A stretch of 6,213 nucleotides of DNA. Source: Paramuribaculum sp. (GTDB lineage Bacteria; Bacteroidota; Bacteroidia; Bacteroidales; Muribaculaceae). The notes beneath the pieces are model-generated. The model ran no database searches. It worked only from the letters and a program-made list of their open reading frames with translations, and was not told the origin of the DNA. This document shows positions 1 through 5,338 of the stretch, one piece after another. The translations under genes were made by a program, and so were the position numbers. The number at the start of each line of letters is the position of its first letter. Position 1 is the stretch's first letter. The stretch lies in NCBI GenBank assembly GCA_029051835.1, contig JAIDKJ010000327.1:1-6213 (forward strand). The letters run 5' to 3'.

Positions 1-227
1 GCGTCGCGCAGCGCCGTGATGGTTTCGGTGGCGAAATTCTTGAGTTCGTTGAGTTTCTGTCCGAGTTCACGTTTCTGTTCGGCCGGCAGAGCCTTGAAGT
101 CGTTGAAAAGAGCTGTCACTGCTCCCTTCTTGCTGAGGTAGCGTATGCGCAGCTGCTCCGCCTCCTGCGGCGAGGTGGCTTTCAGTGATGCTATTTCAGC
201 CCGCAGATTCTCTATTTTTTCAATCAT
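1..227 (-). CDS. pheS: Phenylalanyl-tRNA synthetase alpha subunit, N-terminal fragment (cut by window edge)
   Basis: PheS is the catalytic subunit of the cytoplasmic (alpha-beta)2 enzyme that charges tRNA-Phe. Reading the minus strand from the ATG at 227-225 gives 75 complete codons open to the window edge, beginning MIEKIENLRAEIASLKA. The segment LRIRYLSKKGAVTALFNDF and the following LPAEQKRELGQKLNELK are the hallmark of the PheS N-terminal helical coiled-coil that contacts tRNA, ahead of the class II catalytic domain, which is outside the window. The start matches the usual PheS N terminus and lies about 20 nt downstream of a good Bacteroides-type promoter box at 253-260. The gene is divergent from the PH-domain/tilS pair. 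Recognition rests on the characteristic RxxYLSKKG and PAEQKRELG motifs; no catalytic motif can be checked here. Confidence 0.93.
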   Translation of the reverse strand, partial: MIEKIENLRAEIASLKATSPQEAEQLRIRYLSKKGAVTALFNDFKALPAEQKRELGQKLNELKNFATETITALRD

Positions 228-252
228 CGTGGATTATAGTCTAAAATTAGTG

Positions 253-260
253 CAAATTTA
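253..260 (-). promoter_or_regulatory. Putative Bacteroides-type -7 box for pheS
   Basis: The minus strand reads TAAATTTG here, an exact match to the Bacteroidales -7 consensus TAnnTTTG. Transcription would start near base 246, giving a leader of roughly 19 nt before the pheS ATG at 227. No clear TTTG-type -33 box is visible 19-21 bp upstream, so the call rests on the -7 box, its position and the local AT-richness. Confidence 0.55.
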
Positions 261-283
261 CAACGAATTTCGCGGATTCTATC

Positions 284-291
284 TATTTTTG
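284..291 (+). promoter_or_regulatory. Candidate -7 box for the PH-domain/tilS transcription unit
   Basis: The plus strand reads TATTTTTG, an exact match to TAnnTTTG, in the AT-rich patch that also carries the pheS box on the other strand. A start near base 298 would leave a leader of about 110 nt, containing the inverted repeat at 334-355. No convincing -33 box is present and poly-T runs can match the consensus by chance, so this is tentative. Confidence 0.3.
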
Positions 292-333
292 CCGAAATAT
301 GTGTGGGATCGCGTGGCGAACCGCCGGAGCGGG

Positions 334-355
334 CCGCAAAATCCGTCGGATGCGG
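334..355 (+). repeat. Small interrupted inverted repeat in the leader of the PH-domain gene
   Basis: CCGC (334-337) pairs with GCGG (352-355), and ATCC (341-344) pairs with GGAT (348-351) around a GTC loop, with an AAA bulge on the left arm. Flanking GGAG (326-329) and CTCC (363-366) could extend the stem. It sits about 50 nt before the ATG at 407 and would lie in the mRNA leader if the upstream promoter candidate is real. There is no T-tract, so it is not an intrinsic terminator. No known riboswitch was recognised. Confidence 0.3.
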
Positions 356-406
356 TAGGATACCTCCCCCGGTTGTAGAATCCGATGCCATACTAAAGCA
401 GAGAAT

Positions 407-832
407 ATGAAAAAAACAGTTTATCACTCGAAAATTGACCTGTGGGTCTGGTTTGTGACCGTAGGGTTTCTTGCCGTTATATGGTTGTCTGCGGTTGGGA
501 TGTCATGGTGGTATGTTGTATTCGTCGTCGTCGGCATGACGCTGCTTTACGCATGGCTTATGTTTGGCTGCTGGTATGAGATAGAGGGTGATGAGCTTGT
601 GATATATCAGTTCTTCCACCCCACTCGTCTGCCGATATCCAAGATAAAGGATGTAAGGAAAACCTCGGGCTATCTCGCCACTGCTGGTTTGTCGCATCTG
701 CGGGTTTCGATACGCATGACTGATCGCTCCGTGCTGAAAAGTTCCGCTCCGATAGAAATATCACCGAAGGACCGCGACGGATTCATAGCCCGATTGGTTG
801 AGATAAATCCCGATATAAACGTTTTGTCGTGA
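407..832 (+). CDS. Two-helix membrane protein with bacterial PH-like domain (bPH/DUF1200 type)
   Basis: 141 residues, function unknown. Two hydrophobic helices (about residues 12-30 and 34-53, rich in Trp, Val, Leu) are followed by a soluble domain (about 56-137). Its opening YEIEGDELVIYQFFHP, the middle LPISKIKDVRKTSG and the closing SPKDRDGFIARLVEINPDI match the pattern of the small bacterial PH-like family once called DUF1200. Members of that family are membrane-anchored beta-barrel modules, and one is reported as a bacteriocin immunity protein in Bacillus; nothing here shows that role. The positive N terminus MKK is consistent with inner-membrane insertion, leaving the PH-like domain cytoplasmic if there are two crossings. 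The stop TGA (830-832) overlaps a possible GTG (829) of tilS and lies 5 nt before its first ATG, so the two are probably cotranscribed. Base composition looks less GC-rich than tilS, plausibly due to hydrophobic codons. Confidence 0.75.
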   Translation: MKKTVYHSKIDLWVWFVTVGFLAVIWLSAVGMSWWYVVFVVVGMTLLYAWLMFGCWYEIEGDELVIYQFFHPTRLPISKIKDVRKTSGYLATAGLSHLRVSIRMTDRSVLKSSAPIEISPKDRDGFIARLVEINPDINVLS

Positions 833-837
833 CTTTT

Positions 838-2169
838 ATGATGTCGAATGATTATAAGGCGACTGAGATGGTTGAGGCCGGGATCAGATCGCTTCTCGGC
901 GAGGCCGGCGAAGCCGGGCATATAGTCGTGGGACTGAGCGGCGGCGCCGATTCGGTGGCGCTGACGGTGGCTATGCGACGCATCGGATACGACATGGAGG
1001 CGTTGCATTGCAACTATCATCTGCGAGGCGATGAGTCGGACTCCGACGAAGCTTACGTCAGGCGGTTGTGCGGCGAGCTTGGGATTCCGCTCACGGTGTG
1101 CGGCCTCGATGTCGAGGCGGAGGCGCTGCAGGGGGAGTCGGTGGAGATGACCTGTCGACGGCTCCGTTACGCTCTGTTTGCGGAGCGTGCGCGGGCTACC
1201 GGCGCTTGGGCTGTGGCTGTGGCGCATCACCGCGATGACAATGTCGAAACGTTCTTTCTCAATCTGATGCGGTCGGCCGGAATAGCCGGTCTGAAGGGGA
1301 TGCTCCCCGTGGCTCCGCTGCCGGGCGATCCGTCGGTGAGGCTTGTCAGGCCGCTGCTCGGAGTGACGAGAGATATGACCGAGAGATATCTCGGTGAACA
1401 GGGGGTGGAGTATGTCGTCGATTCGACCAATCTTGGATGTGACTACACGCGCAATCGTGTGCGCAATCGTGTCATGCCGGCTCTGCGCGCCGACTTCCCT
1501 GGAGCCGATGCGGCTGTGGCGGCCTCGATCGATCATCTTCGTGAGGCCTACGGGTTTGTCGTGGAGATGACAGGGCGCCTTGAGAGGATTTATTGCAAGG
1601 ATGGCGCTATAGACGTGGCCGCGATGATGTCCGATGTGACTTCGGCGCGGTTCGTCCTGCTGTCGCTGCTGTCGGGTCGCGGATTTTCGGCCGAGCAGGT
1701 CGATGAAATTGTCTGCTGTGTCGGAAGCCGCCAGGCGCGACGACGTTTCGTGGGCGGACGTAATGAATATCTGCTCGACCGCGGAGTGTTGCGCCCGGTA
1801 GCCGGAGAGGACTCCATAGGCGAATACAAGGTGACGGTGGAGCGGGTCGATGCCGCCGGTCTGGTGATGGAGCGCAGCAACTACGTAGCCTATTTTGATG
1901 CCGATGAGTGGGATGCCGGTCAGGCTGTGGAGTGGCGTCCGTGGCGTCAGGGCGACATGATAAGTCCGCTTGGTATGCGTGGCCGGAAGAAACTGAGCGA
2001 TGTGTTCAACGATGCCAAGACGCCGGCCGACGTGAAAGCGGTGTTGCCGCTGGCAGTCAAGGACGGTGAGGTGCTGTGGGTGCCGGGCGTGAAGCGAAGC
2101 CGGCTGCTGACAGTAGGTCCGTCCACTCGCAGTGTGGTGGTTTGCCGCCTGTGTCGTCCCGCCCGATAA
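838..2169 (+). CDS. tilS: tRNA(Ile)-lysidine synthetase
   Basis: TilS uses ATP and lysine to convert C34 of the CAU-anticodon tRNA-Ile to lysidine, switching decoding from AUG to AUA and charging from Met to Ile; it is a cytoplasmic, essential N-type ATP pyrophosphatase. Numbered from ATG 838, the PP-loop SGGADS is at about residues 34-39, HCNYHLRGDESDSDE at 57-71, HHRDDNVETFFLNLMRSAG at 130-148 and DSTNLGCDYTRNRVRNRV at 195-212, all family signatures in order. The C-terminal domain contains WRPWRQGDMISPLGMRG (366-382), KKLSDVF and a WVPGVKRS segment typical of TilS. Length (443 residues) suits Bacteroidales TilS. The frame is open from GTG 829, which overlaps the preceding stop, but ATG 838, 841 or 868 are likelier starts; I chose 838. 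ATG 868 would put the PP-loop at a typical distance from the N terminus. It is probably transcribed with the upstream membrane-protein gene. Confidence 0.95.
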   Translation: MMSNDYKATEMVEAGIRSLLGEAGEAGHIVVGLSGGADSVALTVAMRRIGYDMEALHCNYHLRGDESDSDEAYVRRLCGELGIPLTVCGLDVEAEALQGESVEMTCRRLRYALFAERARATGAWAVAVAHHRDDNVETFFLNLMRSAGIAGLKGMLPVAPLPGDPSVRLVRPLLGVTRDMTERYLGEQGVEYVVDSTNLGCDYTRNRVRNRVMPALRADFPGADAAVAASIDHLREAYGFVVEMTGRLERIYCKDGAIDVAAMMSDVTSARFVLLSLLSGRGFSAEQVDEIVCCVGSRQARRRFVGGRNEYLLDRGVLRPVAGEDSIGEYKVTVERVDAAGLVMERSNYVAYFDADEWDAGQAVEWRPWRQGDMISPLGMRGRKKLSDVFNDAKTPADVKAVLPLAVKDGEVLWVPGVKRSRLLTVGPSTRSVVVCRLCRPAR

Positions 2170-2208
2170 GAGGGTATTTCTATATCGGCCTTAAGGCAGT
2201 GTGTCGGG

Positions 2209-2760
2209 TCAGCGCCGCCTGATGACGGTATGGCTCTGTGTGATGACTATATCGACAGGTACGTCGTGGCTGTCGGTATCGATGTCGTCGTCGACAAGCT
2301 GGAAGTCGTAGCCTACTCCCACTTTAGTGGCCCGAGAGTCGGATAGCAGCCGGTCGTAATATCCTTTTCCGCGCCCAACGCGGTTGCCGTGGCGGTCGTA
2401 GGCCACGGCCGGCACTACGATGAGTTCTATGTCGGCTATATCGGCTATCTCATTGCCGTCGGGCTCCTCTATCTGAAACGCGCCGAGGTGGAGCCGTGTC
2501 TGTTCGTAGGGAAGGATGTCGAGATTCACGCCGTTGACACGTGGCAGGAAGAAGTGTTTGCGTCCGCTCCATTTTCCGAGAAACTCGCGTGTCGACAGCT
2601 CGTCGGGGAGTGAATGATACATCAGTATCCTGTCGGCCATCATGAATGCGGCCATCTGTTCCAGCCGGTCGAATACGCTCTGTGCGGCTTCGTTTTTCTC
2701 CCGCTCGGTCAGCAGGCTCTTGCGTGCTCTGACCGTGCGGCGTATGTCATCCTTTTTCAT
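2209..2760 (-). CDS. 5-formyltetrahydrofolate cyclo-ligase (methenyl-THF synthetase)
   Basis: This enzyme uses ATP to convert 5-formyl-THF to 5,10-methenyl-THF, returning stored or inhibitory folate to the one-carbon pool; it is cytoplasmic. The 183-residue length is usual for the family (ygfA/fau/MTHFS). Visible signatures are the N-terminal basic segment RRTVRARKSLL (7-17), LPDELSTRE (51-59), LGAFQIEEP (92-100), the diagnostic VPAVAYDRHGNRVGRGKGYY (116-135) followed by DR, and DVPVDIVIT (166-174). Start ATG at 2760-2758 lies only 6 bp after the stop of the S41 protease gene, so it is the last gene of that leftward unit and probably depends on its promoter or on translational coupling. It converges on tilS with 39 bp between the stops. 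No typical intrinsic terminator follows: the nearest structure is the palindrome at 2188-2197 and it lacks a T-tract. Confidence 0.95.
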   Translation of the reverse strand: MKKDDIRRTVRARKSLLTEREKNEAAQSVFDRLEQMAAFMMADRILMYHSLPDELSTREFLGKWSGRKHFFLPRVNGVNLDILPYEQTRLHLGAFQIEEPDGNEIADIADIELIVVPAVAYDRHGNRVGRGKGYYDRLLSDSRATKVGVGYDFQLVDDDIDTDSHDVPVDIVITQSHTVIRRR

Positions 2761-2766
2761 TTTGCG

Positions 2767-4443
2767 TCAGTTTGTGACTGAATCGTCGTCGTTGATGTAG
2801 GTGGTGTCATCGTCGGCGATCTCGGCTGCGGGTGAGAGCTGCGGCCCGGATTTCAGCTCGTCGATGGCTCGTGCCACCGACGGATCGGTCATGTTGTTGA
2901 CCTCGAAAAGTGCCGCCTGTCCGAGGATGTCGCTTGCGATGAGCGATTTCAGTTGATTAACAATCAGCTGACGCGAAATGTTTATGTAGTACCATCGGGG
3001 CGCGATGCCTGCTTTCTGCTGTGCGTAGCCTACGAAGCTTGCCAGGAGCGTGTCGTCGGGCGGCAGCATGGCGAGCAGCTCGCCGGTGGTCTTGGCCTGT
3101 TCGAGCATCGCGCGGTTGCTGTCGGCGAAGTTGAACGCGAAGTTGTGGAGCATGCCGGCGTTGAACACGTTGACGTAGTAGGAGGTCACTCCGGCGGTGT
3201 CGCGGCCCACATAGATGTCGGGCATGATGCCGCCTCCTCCATACACGGTGCGTCCGCCGAGCGTGGTGAATTCATGCGACTTGTCGAGCTTCACAGAGTC
3301 GGCGCTGAGATCCTCGCCGTGAAGGAAGCGGTCGTATACCTCCATTTCGTAGGATTGGGTCGATCCGGGTGTGTAGGCTTTCTGTATGCATCGTCCCGAC
3401 GGAGTGTAGTAGCGGGCTACGGTAAGGCGTATCGCGCTGCTGTCGGGCAGCTCTATCTGGTTTTGGACGAGTCCTTTGCCGAACGAGCGGCGGCCTATCA
3501 GCACACCGCGGTCGTTGTCCTGGATCGCTCCGGCGAAGATTTCGCTCGCGCTGGCCGATCCTTCGTTGATTATCACAGCCATCGGGGCGTCCTGAAATGC
3601 ACCGGTGCCGTCGCTCCCCATCTGCTGGTCCATCGAGGGAATGCGTCCGCGGGTAGACACGATCGGGCGTCCGGCCGACAGGAATTCATTGGCCATCAGC
3701 ACAGCCGGTTCGAGAAATCCGCCTGTGTTGTCGCGAAGGTCGAGTATATAGCTTTCGGCGCCTTTGGAGCGCAGATCGATCATGGAGTTGAGAAACTCCA
3801 TGTAGGTGTTGCGTCCGAATTTGTTGATGCGTACATAACCGGTGGTGGGCGTAATGAGATATGCCGCATCGATTGATGTCACCGGTATGTCGCCTCTTGT
3901 CACTTCGAATGTGAGCATCTTCGGTGACGACGCGCGCTGTACTCCGAGCTTTACCACGGTGCCTTTAGGGCCTTTGAGGCGTGAGCGGAGTTTGTCCATG
4001 TTGTATTTGATGCCGGCCACGAGGGTGTCGTTGACGGTGAGTATGCGGTCGCCGGCAAGCATTCCCACCTTTTCGGCAGGGCCGCCCGACACGACTTCAA
4101 CCACCGTAGCTGTGTCGGTCATCATGTTGAACACCACTCCGATGCCGCCGAATGATCCTTCGAGCACTTCGTTGGTCGAGGTCAGATCGGCCGCGGGAAT
4201 GTAGACGGTATGGGGGTCGAGCTTCGATAGAAGGTCGGGGATGGTTTTCTCGAGCAGGCTATCGGTATCGACAGCGTCGACATAGTCGGAACGGATGAGC
4301 GTTACAATGTCGTTGATCTTACGTTCGACCGGGCCTCCGGCCTGGCGGCGGGAAAAATAATTGCCGGCGATCATGCCGGTTATGAATGTGACTGCAATGA
4401 CAAGCGGCACCCATACGGCCGTACTTTTCAATTTGGGGTTCAT
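2767..4443 (-). CDS. ctpA: S41-family carboxy-terminal processing protease (CtpA/Prc type)
   Basis: A 558-residue membrane-anchored serine protease expected to act in the periplasm, cleaving envelope proteins from the C-terminal side. One hydrophobic helix at about 10-28 acts as signal anchor. A helical N-terminal part with the family motif LLSKLDPHTVYIP (71-83) follows, then a PDZ domain (about 98-170, with GGIGVVF and AGDRILTVNDT), then the S41 core (about 185-412). The catalytic site is intact: by the spacing known from E. coli Prc and Bacillus CtpB, Ser298 in EGSASASEIFAGAIQD is the nucleophile, Lys323 in SFGKGLVQ the base, and Gln327 the third residue. A C-terminal extension of about 140 residues contains WYYINISRQLIVNQLKS and ends in an acidic tail (DDDTTYINDDDSVTN); similar extensions occur in Bacteroidales S41 proteins. 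The gene is 85 bp downstream of dCMP deaminase and 6 bp upstream of the cyclo-ligase. A purine-rich GAGGAAGG lies about 13 nt before the ATG. Substrates are unknown. Confidence 0.94.
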   Translation of the reverse strand: MNPKLKSTAVWVPLVIAVTFITGMIAGNYFSRRQAGGPVERKINDIVTLIRSDYVDAVDTDSLLEKTIPDLLSKLDPHTVYIPAADLTSTNEVLEGSFGGIGVVFNMMTDTATVVEVVSGGPAEKVGMLAGDRILTVNDTLVAGIKYNMDKLRSRLKGPKGTVVKLGVQRASSPKMLTFEVTRGDIPVTSIDAAYLITPTTGYVRINKFGRNTYMEFLNSMIDLRSKGAESYILDLRDNTGGFLEPAVLMANEFLSAGRPIVSTRGRIPSMDQQMGSDGTGAFQDAPMAVIINEGSASASEIFAGAIQDNDRGVLIGRRSFGKGLVQNQIELPDSSAIRLTVARYYTPSGRCIQKAYTPGSTQSYEMEVYDRFLHGEDLSADSVKLDKSHEFTTLGGRTVYGGGGIMPDIYVGRDTAGVTSYYVNVFNAGMLHNFAFNFADSNRAMLEQAKTTGELLAMLPPDDTLLASFVGYAQQKAGIAPRWYYINISRQLIVNQLKSLIASDILGQAALFEVNNMTDPSVARAIDELKSGPQLSPAAEIADDDTTYINDDDSVTN

Positions 4444-4528
4444 ATCGTTTTGCTGTCCTTCCTCTTTTGTATGTCAGTGTATGATAGATCGGTTTATGTT
4501 GTCAGTGTGTGGAGTCAGAGTCGTCGGC

Positions 4529-4960
4529 TCAGTCGAGATTTTCTATGTGGACGCATTCCACACCGGCGCGTTCGAGCAGTTCCAGTCCGTCGGCCAGCCG
4601 GTATAGTTCGTGAAACACCACTCTGCGTATGCCGCTTTGTATGATTAGCTTGGAGCATTCAAGGCAGGGCGATGCCGTGACATAGAGTGTGGATCCTTCG
4701 CTTGAATTGTTGCTTCGGGCTATCTTGGTGATGGCGTTGGCTTCGGCGTGGAGCACGTAGGGCTTGGTAGCTCCGCCGTTGTCCTCGCACACGTTTTCGA
4801 ATCCGGCGGGAGTGCCGTTGAATCCATCGGAGATGATAGTGCCGTCGCGCACCAGCAACGCTCCCACCTGACGGCGTTTGCAGTAGGAGTTTTCGGCCCA
4901 GATGAGAGCCATGCGTAGATAGCGACGGTCCAATAGCGCGCGTTTAGTGTTCTGTTCCAT
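4529..4960 (-). CDS. dCMP deaminase (ComEB-type zinc cytidine deaminase family)
   Basis: dCMP deaminase converts dCMP to dUMP, the substrate for thymidylate synthase; it is cytoplasmic and zinc dependent. Numbered from ATG 4960 (143 residues), the zinc and catalytic motif HAEANAI gives His71 as ligand and Glu73 as proton shuttle, and SPCLEC gives Cys99 and Cys102 as ligands. RYLRMALIWAENSYCKRRQV and SDGFNGTPAGFENVCED are typical of the dCMP deaminase/ComEB branch rather than of CDA or TadA. The frame could extend to a GTG at 4972, but the predicted transcription start near 4976 leaves only about 4 nt before it, and relatives begin close to the ATG, so 4960 was chosen. It is the first gene of the leftward unit with the S41 protease and 5-formyl-THF cyclo-ligase. 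Despite the historic name ComE operon protein 2, nothing here implies competence. Confidence 0.94.
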   Translation of the reverse strand: MEQNTKRALLDRRYLRMALIWAENSYCKRRQVGALLVRDGTIISDGFNGTPAGFENVCEDNGGATKPYVLHAEANAITKIARSNNSSEGSTLYVTASPCLECSKLIIQSGIRRVVFHELYRLADGLELLERAGVECVHIENLD

Positions 4961-4983
4961 GACGACACACACGTAAATATGCG

Positions 4984-5014
4984 CAAAGTTAGCTAAAAAT
5001 TATGGAAATGCAGA
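4984..5014 (-). promoter_or_regulatory. Promoter of the dCMP deaminase / S41 protease / cyclo-ligase unit
   Basis: On the minus strand TAACTTTG (4991-4984) matches the Bacteroidales -7 consensus TAnnTTTG exactly. TCTG (5014-5011), one base from TTTG, lies 19 bp upstream, inside the usual spacing for the -33 box. Transcription should begin near 4976, giving a leader of about 16 nt before ATG 4960. The consensus is established for Bacteroides; its use here is inferred. Confidence 0.6.
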
Positions 5015-5060
5015 GTCTGTGAGGCAAAAAGATGATTGAAAACTCTCTGTGCGGTCATTG

Positions 5061-5080
5061 TGTCGGTTAGTGTCGGTTGT
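5061..5080 (+). repeat. Tandem 10-bp direct repeat between divergent promoters
   Basis: TGTCGGTTAG is immediately followed by TGTCGGTTGT, so an 8-bp core TGTCGGTT repeats with one-helical-turn spacing. It lies upstream of both the leftward deaminase promoter and the rightward tRNA promoter, a position where a regulator could bind two adjacent sites on one DNA face. TCATT (5054-5058) and AATGA (5082-5086) flank it as an imperfect inverted pair. No known operator was recognised and chance is possible. Confidence 0.35.
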
Positions 5081-5096
5081 TAATGATTTTCGAAGT

Positions 5097-5128
5097 CTTG
5101 GCGGTTTGGCAAAAAAATAGTAACTTCG
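5097..5128 (+). promoter_or_regulatory. Promoter of tRNA-Arg(CCU)
   Basis: TAACTTCG (5121-5128) matches the Bacteroidales -7 box TAnnTTTG at all but one fixed position, and CTTG (5097-5100) supplies a TTG -33 box exactly 20 bp upstream. The expected start near 5135 falls about 7 nt before the mature tRNA 5' end, which suits a tRNA precursor with a short leader for RNase P. Confidence 0.6.
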
Positions 5129-5141
5129 CAGTCGCAATTCC

Positions 5142-5213
5142 GGCTCTGTAGTTCAACGGATAGAATAGAGGTTTCCTAAACCTTAGATAGGGGTTCGATT
5201 CCCCTCGGAGCTA
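5142..5213 (+). tRNA. tRNA-Arg, anticodon CCU (reads AGG)
   Basis: A full 72-nt cloverleaf can be folded by eye. The acceptor arms are GGCTCTG (5142-5148) and CGGAGCT (5206-5212), with discriminator A5213. The D stem is GTTC/GAAT with an 8-nt loop. The anticodon stem is GAGGT/ACCTT around loop TTCCTAA, with anticodon CCT at 5175-5177. The variable loop has 4 nt (AGAT), and the T arm is AGGGG, loop TTCGATT, CCCCT. The 3' CCA is not encoded, because CTG follows A5213, so it must be added by the CCA-adding enzyme. The acceptor has two wobble pairs, G1-U72 and U6-G67. The gene has its own promoter upstream and a strong hairpin terminator 13 nt downstream, so it looks monocistronic. Confidence 0.95.
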
Positions 5214-5226
5214 CTGCTTGAAAATG

Positions 5227-5265
5227 ACTGCGGTTCGTGCGACAGACGCACGGACCGCAGTTTTT
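5227..5265 (+). terminator. Intrinsic terminator of the tRNA-Arg gene
   Basis: Left arm 5227-5241 (ACTGCGGTTCGTGCG) pairs with right arm 5247-5261 over 15 positions, 14 Watson-Crick plus one U-G wobble, around the loop ACAGA, and runs into TTTTT (5261-5265). It starts 13 nt after the tRNA. Read from the minus strand, the same hairpin is followed by C then TTTT, so it may also act, less strongly, on transcripts leaving the DUF362 gene, which ends at 5339. Confidence 0.9.
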
Positions 5266-5338
5266 GTGTTATGTGGTTTGTATTAGATCGTAGGACCCCT
5301 TTCCACAAAAAAGTCAATATGGCTTGGTTGGAAGGGAT

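Noticed and set aside
145..378. 77-codon plus-strand frame over the pheS start and intergenic region
   Set aside because: It overlaps the PheS N-terminal coding sequence in antisense and resembles no known protein.
670..1536. Long open frame on the minus strand opposite tilS
   Set aside because: It runs antisense through the conserved TilS PP-loop and catalytic motifs. Its translation is rich in Arg, His and Ser with no recognisable domain, as expected from the codon bias of a GC-rich gene.
2953..3876. 307-codon open frame on the plus strand opposite the S41 protease gene
   Set aside because: The opposite strand encodes an intact PDZ/S41 protease with its catalytic residues. The plus-strand product is a low-complexity His/Arg/Val/Ala-rich sequence without motifs, so it is a shadow frame.
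4472..4508. Direct repeat of TGTCAGTGT (4472-4480 and 4500-4508) in the spacer between dCMP deaminase and the S41 protease genes
   Set aside because: A nine-base repeat in a GT-rich spacer is easily due to chance, and no promoter box accompanies it.
5196..5213. tRNA 3' end as an integration attachment site
   Set aside because: No integrase gene, duplicated tRNA end or foreign-looking DNA follows; a terminator and a DUF362 gene come next.
5297..5336. Imperfect inverted repeat CCCTTTCCA / TGGAAGGG as a terminator for the DUF362 gene
   Set aside because: It has a 23-nt loop, a bulge and no T-tract after the stem on either strand; the hairpin at 5227-5265 is a far better candidate.
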